A DNA stretch of 64,000 nucleotides, taken from positions 90,731 through 154,730 of the forward strand of contig VYZB01000214.1 in the NCBI GenBank assembly GCA_013397455.1, written 5' to 3'. This document shows, piece after piece, positions 45,444 to 57,541 of this stretch (its first letter is position 1; every line of letters begins with the position of its first letter). The notes beneath the pieces are model-generated. The model ran no database searches. It saw nothing but the letters and a program-made list of their open reading frames with translations, and had not been told where the DNA came from. The DNA is from Crotophaga sulcirostris (lineage: Eukaryota > Chordata > Aves > Cuculiformes > Crotophagidae). A program made the translations under genes and the position numbers.

Positions 45444-47675
45444 CAGCTAGGATTAAATTAAAATACTATTTAGAACTTGAAATTCTGCCATGACAATCTA
45501 CATAATTTCCTATGGTTTAGGTCCATTTTGTAAAGAAACAAGCCTTCTGTGAGCACACTCTCTGCAAGTCTCCACATCATTGAAGAGGTTTGTATGTAGT
45601 TGGTCAGGACCAGCCACACGTATCACACAAGTGGAAGTTTCCAAAACATAGTCCTCACACATTTTTTGAAAACTAGCACCTGGATAAAAGAAAGAGAGAC
45701 CTGGGTCCTGGTGCTACAGGAAGGGCAGACAGAGCTGCTCGCCTTGCCCAACCAGCACACGCACATGGGCTGACCAACAACTCCATGCCCACTTCTACCC
45801 AGACATTTCTAAAGGCAGATTTTATAGATGGAATTTTAGAGGGCAGGATCCACAAGAGGGGTCAGATTTCTAAACCAAACCCCAAACTTGTGTTTTGTTG
45901 TAATCCCACTGGGACTTGTTCGTTCCTTCGGGGCAGGGGTGTGTGCTTCCTCGTTATAGAAGTGTTGTGACACAAATCAGTGTCCTCTGTAGAGGTGCTA
46001 AACAACTCTGAATCCTCTGAATCTCTGCACAGTAAAAGCAGTTTGTTATCTTGCTTTCTTCACCAAAACACATTTTGGCAGACCTTGGGTATCTCTTTCA
46101 TATTGAAAAGCAGCCCAGTTTGTTTCATAGACTAATAATGCATCCACTTCCCCTGCCTCATCATCTGATGGCATGCTTTGCAGAAAAATGGGTTGTTTTC
46201 AAAAAACAGAAAAGAGTTATGTAAATCACTCATCATGACATTGTCATCAGCCGTTTTCTGGAGACATCAGCACATCAAACTCTACCTCTGTTTTAAGCTT
46301 TGAATGAGAAGACAGTGCCATTTAGAAGTCAGAGAGCTATAAAGTCTCATTTATACGCACAGTCCACAAAAATTAGAGAAAGGCATATTTTTAACACTTT
46401 TATCTCAGTCACAGTTTTCAGAAGATAACCCAGTTGTCAGCTCCTGGAGAAACATAAGCAAGCAAAGCTTTGAACAACTGCCATCTCTTCTTGCTGGTCC
46501 CACATCCCTGCTGAGCCAGGACAAAGTTGCGTGTATCCTCAACCTCATCACACAGCGATGAGCCAGCAATCAAACCATCCGCACAGCCCAGGGCTCTTGC
46601 TACAACCACACCCCAGCTGCTGAAAAGTGTCTCCCTTGTTGATAAAATGATGGAAGAGCTCCACAGGACCAACAGCCAGCACAGAGAATGCCTGCTGGGT
46701 GACCTCCTCAGCCTCTTCACTGGTCCTGTCAAAGCAGGTATGAAGTAGGCAGTGTGTGTCCAAATCTCCCCTGCCTGCTTGACTCAGGAGACTGAAGGTA
46801 AAGCCTCCTTCCCCTGCACTATCCAGGCTGGGCTTTCCATGCATATGAAACATATATTTCAAGAGTCTGCTCTAAAGTTGCAGCGACAGCGTGCAAGTGG
46901 CAGGTGCTGAGCTGTTTGCTTTTGCTGGCTCTGAAGTAATTGCTGTTTGCGCATTTCAAGATGCCTGAAGTAAGCAAGAGTGTGACACATGAATCACGGT
47001 GCATGAAAGAAGTAACCAAGGCTAAAGAGGGCCATGGCAAAAACAATTACAATCTCTCCCTTTCTGAGTTGAGCAGATGTTTAAAATTATGTCAATGATC
47101 TCCAAACTGTAAACATTTCTCAGGAAAATGTAGATGTGTTTTGCAAAAAAGGAGATGTGTCCGATGTAAAGCAGAGGTCCTTGCTAAGCGAACTCCTTTG
47201 AGCAGTGGGAATGTCAAACATGCTTGACCTCCAAATCAGCAAATAAGCACATTATAAACATTGTTATTAATGGTTCTGCTTTCACTACGACAAGGAGTCT
47301 CCCTGTTTGTTTAATACAGAGCAAGCTGGTTAGAGTGTACATAGTTTCATGGCCAAACCATGTTAGCGCAGTGTGGGGAATTTGCTCTTATTGTTTCTAG
47401 CTCCACTGCTGCAACACTGCAAGTGACCAGTGGCAGGAGAGGAGAGACACTGCTAACCCCAGCACCATCAGGATCACTGCTGTCACCTCATGTTTGGTTA
47501 CTGTGCCTTGAAGCCAGGGCAAGTAACCACCACCCAGCAGTGCAGATAGGTGTGAGACGTCAGCATCTCCTCTATGAAAACAGACAACAGTCTCCAAGTG
47601 CAACAGGAGCAGATGCTTCCATCCACATGCAAAGTTTGCTTAGGACTCAGGCAGTCCACAAAAAGCTGGGTTTGT
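45444..47675. other. Unique AT-rich sequence, one coding-like segment
   Basis: No repeat recognised. The minus strand between 46862 and 46418 reads as protein-like text in two successive frames (listed separately). Nothing else stands out. Confidence 0.45.
46418..46862 (-). other. Protein-like open segment, two minus frames; unrecognised
   Basis: Minus-strand frame one (46862-46548) contains the text EEAEEVTQQAFSVLAVGPVE and LFHHFINKGDTFQQLG. Around 46625 the coding-like character passes to frame two, which continues DGLIAGSSLCDEVEDTRNFV and KKRWQLFKALLAYVSPGADN to a stop at 46418. This could be a decayed coding exon with one frameshift, or chance. I do not recognise a family. On plus, a donor-like AAAGCAGGTATGAAGT lies at 46732. 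Confidence 0.15.
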
Positions 47676-47936
47676 ATCACAGTATCACAGTATCACAGGG
47701 TTGGAAAGGACCTCTGAGATCATCGAGTACAACCTAGAACCCAACATCAACATCAACCCATCATCTAAACCATGGCACTGAGTGCCTCAGCCAATCTCCT
47801 CTTAAACACTTCCAGGGTTGGTGAGTCCACCACCTCCCCAGGCAGCGCATTGCAATGGCCAATCACCCTTTCAGGGAAGAACTTTTTCCTAACATCAAGT
47901 CTAAACTTTCCCTGACAAAGCCTGAGTCCATGTCCA
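47676..47936 (-). mobile_element. CR1 fragment, type A
   Basis: Three octamers (ATCACAGT on plus), UTR with CCATGG and GATGGG and the variant AACATCAACATCAACCC, then ORF2 codons back to the SLTKPESMS antisense region (about [17 protein letters not shown]), where it is 5'-truncated. Confidence 0.92.
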
Positions 47937-49487
47937 TTGTCTCAGGTAGGGGGGAAAAATTAAATGAAGTACTGTACCAGGATCCAGTTCTCTTCCCCAT
48001 ATATTCCCACACTCAAGGTGCTGTGCTACAGCCACTGTAAATGTACCACATTTCCAACAGAAATGCCTCAGTGCACCTAAACCCTGCAAACAAAGCTGAG
48101 CCTCGGCAGTCAGTCTACATCCCACCCTATCCTAAAGCATAGTGGAATTTGTCCATCGCATCCTTCTTAGTTTTGTGTTATGCACCACTCCAATCCAACT
48201 GTCAGGCATAGGTACCACCCGAGTAGCAAATTAAATGGGAAATTTCAGCTCTGGGCATTGAGGCAGAGGCACGCAGAGTGATGCAGAAGTTAATATTATG
48301 TAGACTTCCCCAGCCATAGGCTTCTGAGATCCTCCCTCGCATTAGACAATGGGGAGGTCAATGGACATCATCCCCTAAACAGCAGCTCTGATGGCAGCAG
48401 AACGGTTACAAGTTTCAGGCCACCAAGGAGTTTCCTAACAAAAGTCACACTGGTTTTAGTCATGTCCAACCCAGTCCACGTGCTGCGTTCCTGTAACTGA
48501 GTGGGGCTGGCTCTGATGGAAGCAGTGAAGGGATGAGTCAGTTTTGCTCTGGTTCATGAGTCTAAATATTTCAAAGTTGATCTTCCAACTGCTAAATCTT
48601 CCCAAGTGACCATGCTGCAACAGCCAAAGATCTTGACATAAGGAGTAAGGAATGCAGACTCAGACTGAAAATCCATTAGATCAAGGGTTAACACAAACCC
48701 AGAGAGAAAATGCAGAAAGAAAGGAAATAGAGTTGTCCAACAGCCTTCCTACCTGTGCAAACAAATAATGATGTCCCAAGCACAGAGGTAAAGAGTAGAG
48801 ACCCACTCAAGGAGCAAAGCAGCAGTAACTGCAGTAATGGGATGGAAATGGGAGAATGATTCCTGGGGATTAACTGAGAACTTGCACTTTGTGATGGACT
48901 TTCCTGCATGACCTTGGGATGGTCACAGGGACTAAGCCAAAACTGTTGGATTCAGGGTGGCCCTGGGAGGCCAACCTGTCCCTCACGGCAGACAGGCAGC
49001 GATCTCTCTGCTTCTTAGCTCTTTAAAAAAAAAAATCCCGTTTCGATTTCGCAAGCACATTGAAAAGATTCACACCAGCTTCCACGAGACTCTTGAGAAC
49101 TGGGGTAAGGAGACCACACCAGGCTCTGACAGCAATGTCCACAAACATTTTGTTTTCTGCAGCTGACTGATTATTTTTAACACTTAAAGACTTATCCACA
49201 TCTGATGAGATTCCTTCAGATCGATCTAGTGTTCTACACTGATAAAACCCTTCCCTCCACCCTCAAGACATCAGTTACTCTCTCTCTAATTCATAAGCAC
49301 AGGAAAAAACCTGTAGGAGGCTAAACACCTCCCTTGTTTTGGAGACTGTGTGGAGCAGCAACTTGCAATTGAGAAAAAAACAAGCTGATAGCCCAGCAGC
49401 ATCCAAGGAAATGAAAGGCAGCTGAAGACACAGCCCCTATAAGCTCCAAAAACACCCAGAGAGGTACAGGAGAGGTGGTGGGACAAC
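47937..49487. other. Unique sequence, no gene recognised
   Basis: About 1.5 kb with an A11 run near 49026. The 69-codon frame at 48957-49166(+) has no motif. Confidence 0.45.
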
Positions 49488-49942
49488 ATCACAGTATCAC
49501 AGTATCACGGTATTACAAGGTTGGAAGGAACCTCTGAGATCATTGAGTCCAACCTATAACCCAACACTAACACCAACCCAGCATCTAAACCCTGGCACTG
49601 AGTGCCTCAGCCAATCTGCCCTTAAACACCTCCAGGGTTGGCGACTCCACCACCTCCCTGGGCAGCACATTCCAATGGCCAATCACCCTTTCAGGGAAGA
49701 ACTTTTTCCTAACATCAAGCCTAAACTTTCCCTGATGAAGCTTGAGTCCATGTCTTCTTGTTCTGTCCCTGGTCACCTGAGAGAAGAGACCAACCCCTGC
49801 CTGACTACAACCTCCTTTTGGGTAGTTGTAGAGAGCAATAAGGTCTCCCCTGAGCCTCCTCCAGACTAAACAGCCCCAGCTCCCTCAGATGCTCCTCGTA
49901 GGGCTTATGCTCCAAACCCGTCACCATCTTCGTTGCTCTCCT
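49488..49942 (-). mobile_element. CR1 copy, type A
   Basis: Octamers CATCACAGTATCACAGTATC on plus, UTR with CCAGGG, GCTGGG and TTAGTG, ORF2 end open at 49585-49776. Near 49860 six bases of the LEKRR segment are missing (CCTCCTCCAGACTAAAC), and it is 5'-truncated after the [18 protein letters not shown] codons. Confidence 0.94.
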
Positions 49943-52900
49943 TCACTTTGAAAGGGGATGATTCTCAGAGACCCCCAGAGCCAAAACCCACAGTTGTGAT
50001 CAATATTGAATAAGTGCTGGGCTAAGGCCCAGTACCTCAATCCTTTCCCGTGAGCAATCGCGTGTGCTCGTGGCAGGCTCCTCTCTGCCTCCAGTTCAGC
50101 CCGTGCTACGGAGGAAGTCGCAGGCACTGAGGAATGTGCACCAGGGAGAGAAAATAAACAGAGGTGTGCAAATCTGCTAAAAATAACCCAGGAACTTTAG
50201 CTCTTGGAGGGAACACAGATACTCAGTTGTTCACCACTCGCTGCCACAATTGAGGCCTTGTCTGAGCAGGTGGGTGGCTTTCCTGGCAAAGCCTATCTCT
50301 AAAAAAAACACCACACAGAAAAATCCCTCCTCAATCATTCCTGCGGCCCCTCTGTTTTCATCTAGATTCTTGCCAGGGGTTGTCAAAACAATAAAGAAAA
50401 ATAGCACTCCAACATGATTTTTGCTGTTTTCCTGCTGCTTTCCAGGGCATTGATGTGTTGTTCCAGGCAGCCCCGAAGTGCCAGCAAGTTAGTGAGAAGG
50501 AGCCAGGCTGGCAGGGGACACGGCTGTCAGCAGCACCGGGAACAGGGAGCGACTTGTTTGAGACTCCCATGAAAGGAGCCCTGGGAGGAAAAGACCTCAA
50601 AGAGCACGGTAAGAAGTGGAAATAGGATTGAATTGTAGATCCCTGCGTGCCTGAGATCTCAAAATTGAGTTACACAAGCATCAGCCATGGCAGGCAGGGA
50701 CGAGAATGTGATGTAAAATTCAGCAGAAGCGCTGGAATGATTGGGTTGTGTAAGACCAGTAAAATGCATCTCCTGCCTAATACAGGGGTTGCAAACCCCC
50801 TGGTAAGAAACCTGAGCACTCTGCTATTTTTTCCAGTTCCGGCCTCTAAACTAAATATGGGTAAGCCTCATAGAGTCAAGAGGGATCTGTTCGTGTTAAG
50901 AAATTGCCTTGCATCAAAATGGTCTGGTGACAACTTCTGTTTCTTTGACTTAATTTAAATGCTCCTAGACCCAGATAACTCCAAGCCTCTCAAAGCAGAA
51001 TCTCAAATATTTCTCTCTGTTTTTTTTAATTTACCCCTTTTTGGCCATGCTTCTCAGAAGTCTTCTTTCTTCTTGCTCAAGTCTGAAATTTCCTGAAAGG
51101 CTCCTTACAGGGTAACTCTTCAGTGCTGAGCGTGTTTCCCAACACCAGAGAGCACATGCAGCAACAGGAGCCCAGCTGTTGCCATCTTTCACTTTCCAGA
51201 GTGTAAACCTAAGTTTAGACCCAGACTAGCTGGTCTGCACTCGGTGCAGAGGATGGGCATAACAACCACAGCCATTATCTTTGCTCTCCTCCAGCCCTTC
51301 GCTGAGGATGGTGGCAGGCCCATCTCCTGCATCCTTTAACCCTAATTTCTGGAGCAAACAAGATGCATGGCAGAAGCCCAGCTCCAACAGGAGTGGTAGA
51401 GCTCATTGGAAAGAAAGGCAGAGCCAAACCAGGGCATGGGGTACAACACAGACCACAGCACTGGGGTCGGAGTGATGCATGACATCAGAGCTATTAATTA
51501 CCCTAGAAATAGAGCATTGGTGCCTCCCCGTCTCTAGCGAGCATCAAATCCCATTTTCTGCAGCATTTTATGCTGTTCCATATCTGGCCCACAGGAACTG
51601 ATTGCTAAAGCCTGTGTTGTCAGCTGACTACTTGCCCCAGCTTGCTCACAGTCTGCCTCCCACCAAACACATGGAGTGAACACAGTAGGGTTTTAGGGGG
51701 TCTCACAGGGCTCTATGTTGTGCCAGTGCTGGTTTGAAAGCAGTCAAGTGCCACTTCTCTGAACGTCTCGGGGGCATCCCCTGCTCCAGCACACACCATG
51801 GCAAGTCCCAGAGCTCTTTGGCTCCCTGTATCGGGGCACTGTGGGGGCTCAAGGCACCCAGGGGCCAGTTCAGTGGAGCTGAGCAGGTTGGACAAGCATC
51901 AAGAGATTCCTCCACTTGGTCCTGAAAACAAAATCTGCACCTAACGACACTAAAAGAAAGAGGAGCCCACGCATACACACCATGATGCCCTCCTCCAGCT
52001 CTCTCATTCTTGACCACTGATAAAGTCAAAGGCCGCAGTATCAGTCCAGCTGCTTTCTGACTCGCTTCATGTAATCTCAGCTCAAGTGTCCAATAAAGAT
52101 AATCAGCACTCCTGGCTTCCTCTGAGTCACTGGGAACCCTACAGACCCCGATCAAAGGGCCCCTGAGCTGGGCTTCAGATCTCGCTTCTCCCCTGCTGCA
52201 TCAGCGGTACCAGTAGCAGGAGAACAAGTCTGGCCTGTGCCAGGTTAATACTAACTGTAAAACTAATCTTCAGACTGCGTAGACATAGGAAAGTCTTTGA
52301 AGAGAATAAATAACCAACTTCACTTGCAGAGGCACATATTTGACCATATTATCTCATCTCAACTGCAAAATATCGAGCTCACAACTGATCTTCTTGATTT
52401 CTTCCCCTTGCAAAACTGCATCCAGTTCTCCCTGAAACTGATTTAATAGTCGGTTTAACTAGTGATGTCCTTGGCCATTTGCTCCCTATTTTAGGTTGAA
52501 GAAAGTGAGCCTGAAATTTTTGATGTACCACTCAACCACTTTTTTCCTTGTTTGAGACACCTGGTTATAGAACTGTGATTTCATAAATGCTATTTAGAGC
52601 AGTCAGAGCAATATTCTTTTGCTGGCATCGCCTAGTTTTTATTCTGGTTAAGCTCCAGTGGCTCAAGCAGTTATTTTATTTGCAATACTGCGTGCAAGTC
52701 AGCCGGCCTTATGGTAGTCGTACAGTTTCTAGGTACTTGGTCACCGTGTTTCCCAGAGTTATGGGTAGGAATGGTATTCAGAGAAGGTTTCTGAAGAAAA
52801 AAACAAGGCAGGAAAGAGGGAGGATGGAATAACACATTTTTCGACTCAGCAGTTAATGTCTGAGTTTTTAAGTTTTCCACCTATGCAGGAAATAACGTTG

Positions 52901-53029
52901 GGAAGGTTCAAGGTAATAAGGATACAAGAGTCAGTCTGCCCTATATTTTGTCAGAAAGTGGTCTAAACTTTGCTGCTCTTACACACACCAAGGAGTGCTC
53001 TGGGAGAAAAGACTCTCTCCTGAAAGGGA
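49943..53029. other. Unique sequence, no gene recognised
   Basis: About 3.1 kb without visible repeats. The 150-codon minus frame at 51703-52155 and the 103-codon plus frame at 50647-50958 carry no family motif. Confidence 0.45.
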
Positions 53030-53270
53030 TTAGGCTTGATGTTAGGAAAAAGTTCTTCCCTGAAAGGGTGATTGGCCCTTGGAATGCGCTGCCCAGGGAG
53101 GTGGTGGAGTCGCCAAGCCTGGAGGTGTTTAAGAGGAGATTGGCTGAGGCACTCAGTGCCATGGTTTAGGTGATGAGTTGGTGTTAGTGTTGGTTTATAG
53201 GTTGGACTTGATGATCTCAGAGGTCTCTTCCAACCTGGTTATACTGTGATATTGTGATACTGTGATTGTG
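53030..53270 (+). mobile_element. CR1 fragment, type A
   Basis: Begins at TTAGGCTTGATGTTAGGAAA (RLDVRKKFF), runs through the ORF2 end (SAMV, stop TAG), UTR (CCATGG, GATGAG, TTAGTG) and the tail ATACTGTGATATTGTGATAC. The 5' junction shares a CCTGAAAGGG word with the element itself (53020 and 53056), which may be microhomology used at truncation. Confidence 0.93.
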
Positions 53271-55140
53271 AGCACTGCTGGAAACGGGTCCCTTGGATGA
53301 GCAGGGATTGCTGTGACCCATTAAGAACAGACAAACCATTGCAACCCTTGGCTCTGAGGAGTTTCTACCCAGCACAGCTGTAGCTCCATGCGCCTCAGAT
53401 AAAAGCTGCCTATAGAAAACCCTAAGAACCTTGGGCACTGGCAGAGGAAAAATGTGATTTTTGACTTGCATTGCTCTTTCTCAACTGTGCTGCAGAAAAT
53501 AGAGCCAGCATTAATGTAGGATTCAAAGCTACTGTCGGGTATCTAGTCAGAGCTCTCAGAACTTCTTATTTCCTTCCATAAACACATCTATGGCCTCAGC
53601 AATGTTGTAAGTTATATGTCAAGCTAGGCAGTCTCCCACAGAGAAAGAAAACACTGCGTGTACTTTAGGCAGGAGGTCAGCCCTATGGCATGGTCTCAAA
53701 TAAGACCATTGCAAAAAAAAAAAAAACCAACAGTCTAGCTTAGTTTAAAAAAAATCAAGGCTCTTTCTTCTTAAGTAACAGAGTTGAAGTTCTTTTTATT
53801 TTTCCTTGGGTGTTTAGTCTGCTGGGTGAGGAAGACTCTCATTTCTCCAGGTTTTCTCTACAACTCTAAAAGGTAAACCCTTTTCTTATGTAAACTTTTA
53901 ATGAAGAACTCAGATTCCACCTGAATTTGAGAGCGGAAGAGGGGGTGTTAAAGGAAATCATTGAGGTTGCCAGGACTTTGATAAGGACATGGAAGCAGAC
54001 ACAGCCATCCTGGCATCACGGATGAGAAAAGCAAAGCAGACCAGTGACTAACACCACATCCAGCAAACACAGTCCAAAGTAACCCAGGTCAAGAGTGCTA
54101 CATTTTCCTCTTTCATTTAAAAAGCAAGACAGGAAATGCATAAAAGCTGACAGAATCATTAGGGATTTTATAAATGCTGCTTCCTGTGGTACAGAGAAAG
54201 GAAAGAAGAAAGGCATGGGGCCAAATTATGTGCTAGAGTAGACGCATGCGACTGCAATGCAGAGCAAAACCAGTGTGCCTGCACCCAGAAGGATAACATG
54301 CTCCAGGATCTGTTCTGCAGTGAAAATGGGGGCAAAGCTTGTAATCCATCCCCGAGGGCCGGCAGCGAGGTGGTGCTTGCCGTGGGGGAAGGCGCTCAGG
54401 CACCTGCACATTTGATGAGTCAGCAGCCTTGGCCCCAACCTGAAATCAAGTGAGGCCCCGGGACAGGAGGGGAGGTTCGTTTTGTTTTTATTTTCTCCAA
54501 GGCTTTCTCTATGAAAACACAACCTCCTACCAACATCAGACTGTTTTTACCAAGTCAACAAAGTCAAATAATGGATTTGGCACTTTTCTACAGCGTCCAC
54601 TGCCCCGCTCCGAGTCACGCGCTGGGAATTTGAGGGGAGAAGGGTCAGCAGGGAGGCAGGCTCATGTTTGTCTTGGAAAGCTGCACACAAGCCCAGCTTG
54701 AAGTATAACTCGACACAGCCTGCTCCTCGTTTTGCTTCCACCCTCAGCATCAGGCAGGGAGCCCAGTGCACTGATCCCTGCTCTGAGAGCCTCGTGCCTT
54801 CAGTACCCATATTCCACAAAAACAAAGTGGAAAAGAAGGGTTGGAATCTGGATTTGTTTAAGAAGAAAGGAAAGAACGAAGAAACAACAGCCACCACAGA
54901 AAGCATAGCTCTGGTAGCATGCTATGGGGCTGGAGGGGTTCTTCTTGGGCATGAGAAGAAACCACAGGCCAGCCTAAGTCTCCCAGTTGAGGCAGGTACA
55001 GGAGCTCTTCTGTTGCCAAGCAGGTACTTCCCAACCAGTTCAACACGGTCAAGACAAGGAACTCTTGTGCCTGCCAGCTGCAAAACTTCAGCTTCAGAGA
55101 GACTTCAGGGCAGAATATTGAGTATCAACACACAAACAGC
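53271..55140. other. Unique sequence, A13 run, one membrane-helix-like frame
   Basis: An A run of 13 lies at 53714-53726. The minus frame ending at 54226 encodes a hydrophobic helix (listed separately). The 158-codon plus frame 54668-55144 runs into the following CR1 flank and has no motif. Confidence 0.45.
54226..54345 (-). other. Possible last exon encoding a C-terminal hydrophobic helix
   Basis: The minus strand reads ITSFAPIFTAEQILEHVILL, then GAGTLVLLCIAVACVYSST and a stop at 54226. The last 25 or so residues would form a transmembrane helix. The text CCCCATTTTCACTGCAG, an acceptable splice acceptor, ends just before AACAGATCC at about 54317. No family is recognised and no partner exon is seen, so chance is the default explanation. 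Confidence 0.12.
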
Positions 55141-55322
55141 ATAGAATCACAGAATCATAGAACTAAAGAATGCTTTGAGTCAGAAGGGACCTTAAAGCCC
55201 ATCCAGTTCCAACTCCCCTGCCATGGGCAGGGACACCTCCCACTCGATCATCCAACCTGGCCTTCAACACCTCCAGGGATGAGGCAGCCACCACTTCTCT
55301 GGGCAACCTGTTCCAGTGTCTC
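55141..55322 (-). mobile_element. CR1 fragment, type B-like
   Basis: Tail ATAGAATCACAGAATCATAG, UTR block GGGACCTTAAAGCCCATCCA, CCTGCCATGGGCAGGGACAC, then a deletion of about 20 bp (CCACTCGATCATCCAACCTG) and GGGCAACCTGTTCCAGTGTC where it is 5'-truncated. The CCTGTTCCAGTGTCTCA ending differs from the CCTGGGCCAGGG of the other type B copies, so it may be a sister subfamily. Confidence 0.88.
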
Positions 55323-55886
55323 AGAACTTAGGACTTATGTATCAGAGCATCTTAGTCCGACTTCAGTCCCTTTGTAGATGTAGCCAAGAGCAATTACAGC
55401 AGAGAGAATAGGTGAAGCATGTGTAAATCAGACCCAATCATGGGCAATGGCTTGGGTGAGCTGCAGGGATGCACAGCACCTCACCAGGGCCCTCTGCACC
55501 CAGGTGTATTTCATGGCCTTTTAGGACAAATGAGAATAAGATCACGCCAGAGGAGCTGCTGGCTGTGACTATGCACAGCTTTGAAACAAATGTGGATAAA
55601 TTCACCGTGTGCAGCAGAGCTGCAGCTCTCGATGGAGTGTTCAGATTGTTCGGCAGCCAAGGCAAATACATTTGCTCTGCAGGTTATAGAAGGCTGTTAA
55701 ACCAGCCGTGCAAGAAAAGCCTCCAAGTCAAAAACGATCTTTTTTCTCTATATTGGAGCCTAATACCTACAATGACCATTTCAAAGTCCATCATTTCTCT
55801 TGTTGCCCTCAAAGGATGCACATTATAAATAAAAGGTTGAATACTTTGAGCAGCATCACACTCCAGATTCAGTCCAATATTTTCCT

Positions 55887-55915
55887 TAAAAAAAAAACAA
55901 ACAAAAAACAAAACA
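55887..55915 (+). repeat. A-rich low-complexity tract
   Basis: An A run followed by AACAAACAAAAAACAAAAC. No SINE or pseudogene body upstream is recognised. Confidence 0.75.
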
Positions 55916-57476
55916 GCTGGCCTTTTTCTACTTTGAGCTCAGCCTTGCTCAAAAGAGAGGGAAGAACAGGAAGGTTTATCCCTTAAATCTCTGATGCTGA
56001 AAAGAAGCCTGATATATCACTACAGCAGAAGACAAGGGCAGGAATAAGGATTAGAAATTGCCTCTGTGTTTCATTTAGGGTACTGTCCTGCAAATATCTA
56101 CTGCTCAGCACTACACTTGTTCCCTCAAGGAGTTCCTTTGGGACCTTACCTCCTAAAGGCTGCTGAGGCTAACAGAGTTGCTTGAAAGGTGGTGGCAGGA
56201 AGCCACTGTGGGTTTGTTGCAAAGGAAAGGGAAGAGAAACTCCTGGGTGTCCTTTGCTGATCTCTTTGCACAAGCAACTCACTGCTCACCTGCAGGTGAT
56301 AGGGACCACAGGTCCAAGGTTGCCCATGAATCATGGGCAGAGGTGGCACATGGCAGAGCCCATCCCTGAGGTGGCAGCCAGTGCTCTTCCTAAGCACTGA
56401 CTGGCTTGATAGCAAGGGAGATGGGGAGGAATATTAATTACACAGTACCTGTCTCATGGGCGTTTTTAATCTCCCGTGTACGTTGTGACTAATGAGTCAT
56501 GTTCAACTTGTAGCACCAACCTCTGCCCTAACTCCATCAGAATGAAATTACTGGTTTTGCTGCACTGAATCCCAGTCCAGCCCAGCACACCTTGGCCTAG
56601 GTGCTCTATAAACACATTCAGCTCACAGGAAAAAATACCCCTGCTCCTCCTCTAAAGCAATTTGCACAAAATACCTGAAGAAGCTCCAAAAACCCCACAT
56701 CTACCACTCCAGAGTGTCTGTTGCAGGAGTGTTGTTGACATGGACAAACAGCTTTTATGCCATTCTCTGTTGCAATACCCACCTATCTCATCAGGATCTT
56801 CACTTCTGTCAGCAAAAGAGTCCCAAACACTGCTTAGTATTCACACAGAGTCCTGCTTGCTGCCACAACACTTTCTTACACAGCTGCTTACGCAATAACC
56901 AGACAATCCAGATTACTTGCTGGCACATGGGTTTCTCAAGATTCATTGCTTATCAGAAATCAAAGGAGGACTTCTGTGTTTGTCCAGACGACAGCACCCA
57001 GTGTTACACCAGGTAGGCTTATGTTTGCCAGGGTTGGAAAGCCATCAGCCTCCAAGCCATAAACCAGCCTTTAAGGGACTAAGAGTCAGCTTTCCCCTAA
57101 AAGGTTGCTTGATACTTGCTGCCAAGAAATCTCTTTCCTCTTTCCCAGAAATGTCCAGCCAGTTGATGTAGGAGCATGGTGACCGTTGGCTGGAGGATTG
57201 TGCACTGCCTTACTCAGAGGCTTGAGGGAACCAACTATTTCAACAAAAACAAAACCCCATAAAATGAAAAAAAAAACAAACAGAATCCACTTTCATTTAT
57301 TTTCCCCTTCACTGGCAGCATAAACACCCTGCAACTGCTCCACAACAGCGCACTGTACACCCAAATTATTCCTGTGGTTGCTTATTTACTAAGATTATAG
57401 TCATGGCTCAAGGCCTCATCTTTGATGTCTGAAACTTTGTGGGCAAAAATTTCTGGAGGAAAATAATGACTTCCAG

Positions 57477-57541
57477 TATTCCCCATCCAGCACTGGGACC
57501 CGCCCAAGGTCACACAGCCGGGCGGTGGCAGAGGGGGGACA
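57477..57541 (-). mobile_element. MIR-type (CORE-SINE) remnant
   Basis: On plus, TATTCCCCATCCAG is followed, after a deletion of about 30 bp relative to MIR, by GCCCAAGGTCACACAGCC and GGTGGCAGAG, which match the reverse complement of the MIR core (GCCCAAGGTCACACAGCTAG, AGTGGCAGAG). The 18-bp core match is nearly exact. Same orientation as the relic at 38851. Confidence 0.65.

Noticed and set aside
55469..55828. Frame with EF-hand-like words (NENKITPEEL)
   Set aside because: No complete 12-residue loop with the required acidic positions and no second EF-hand.
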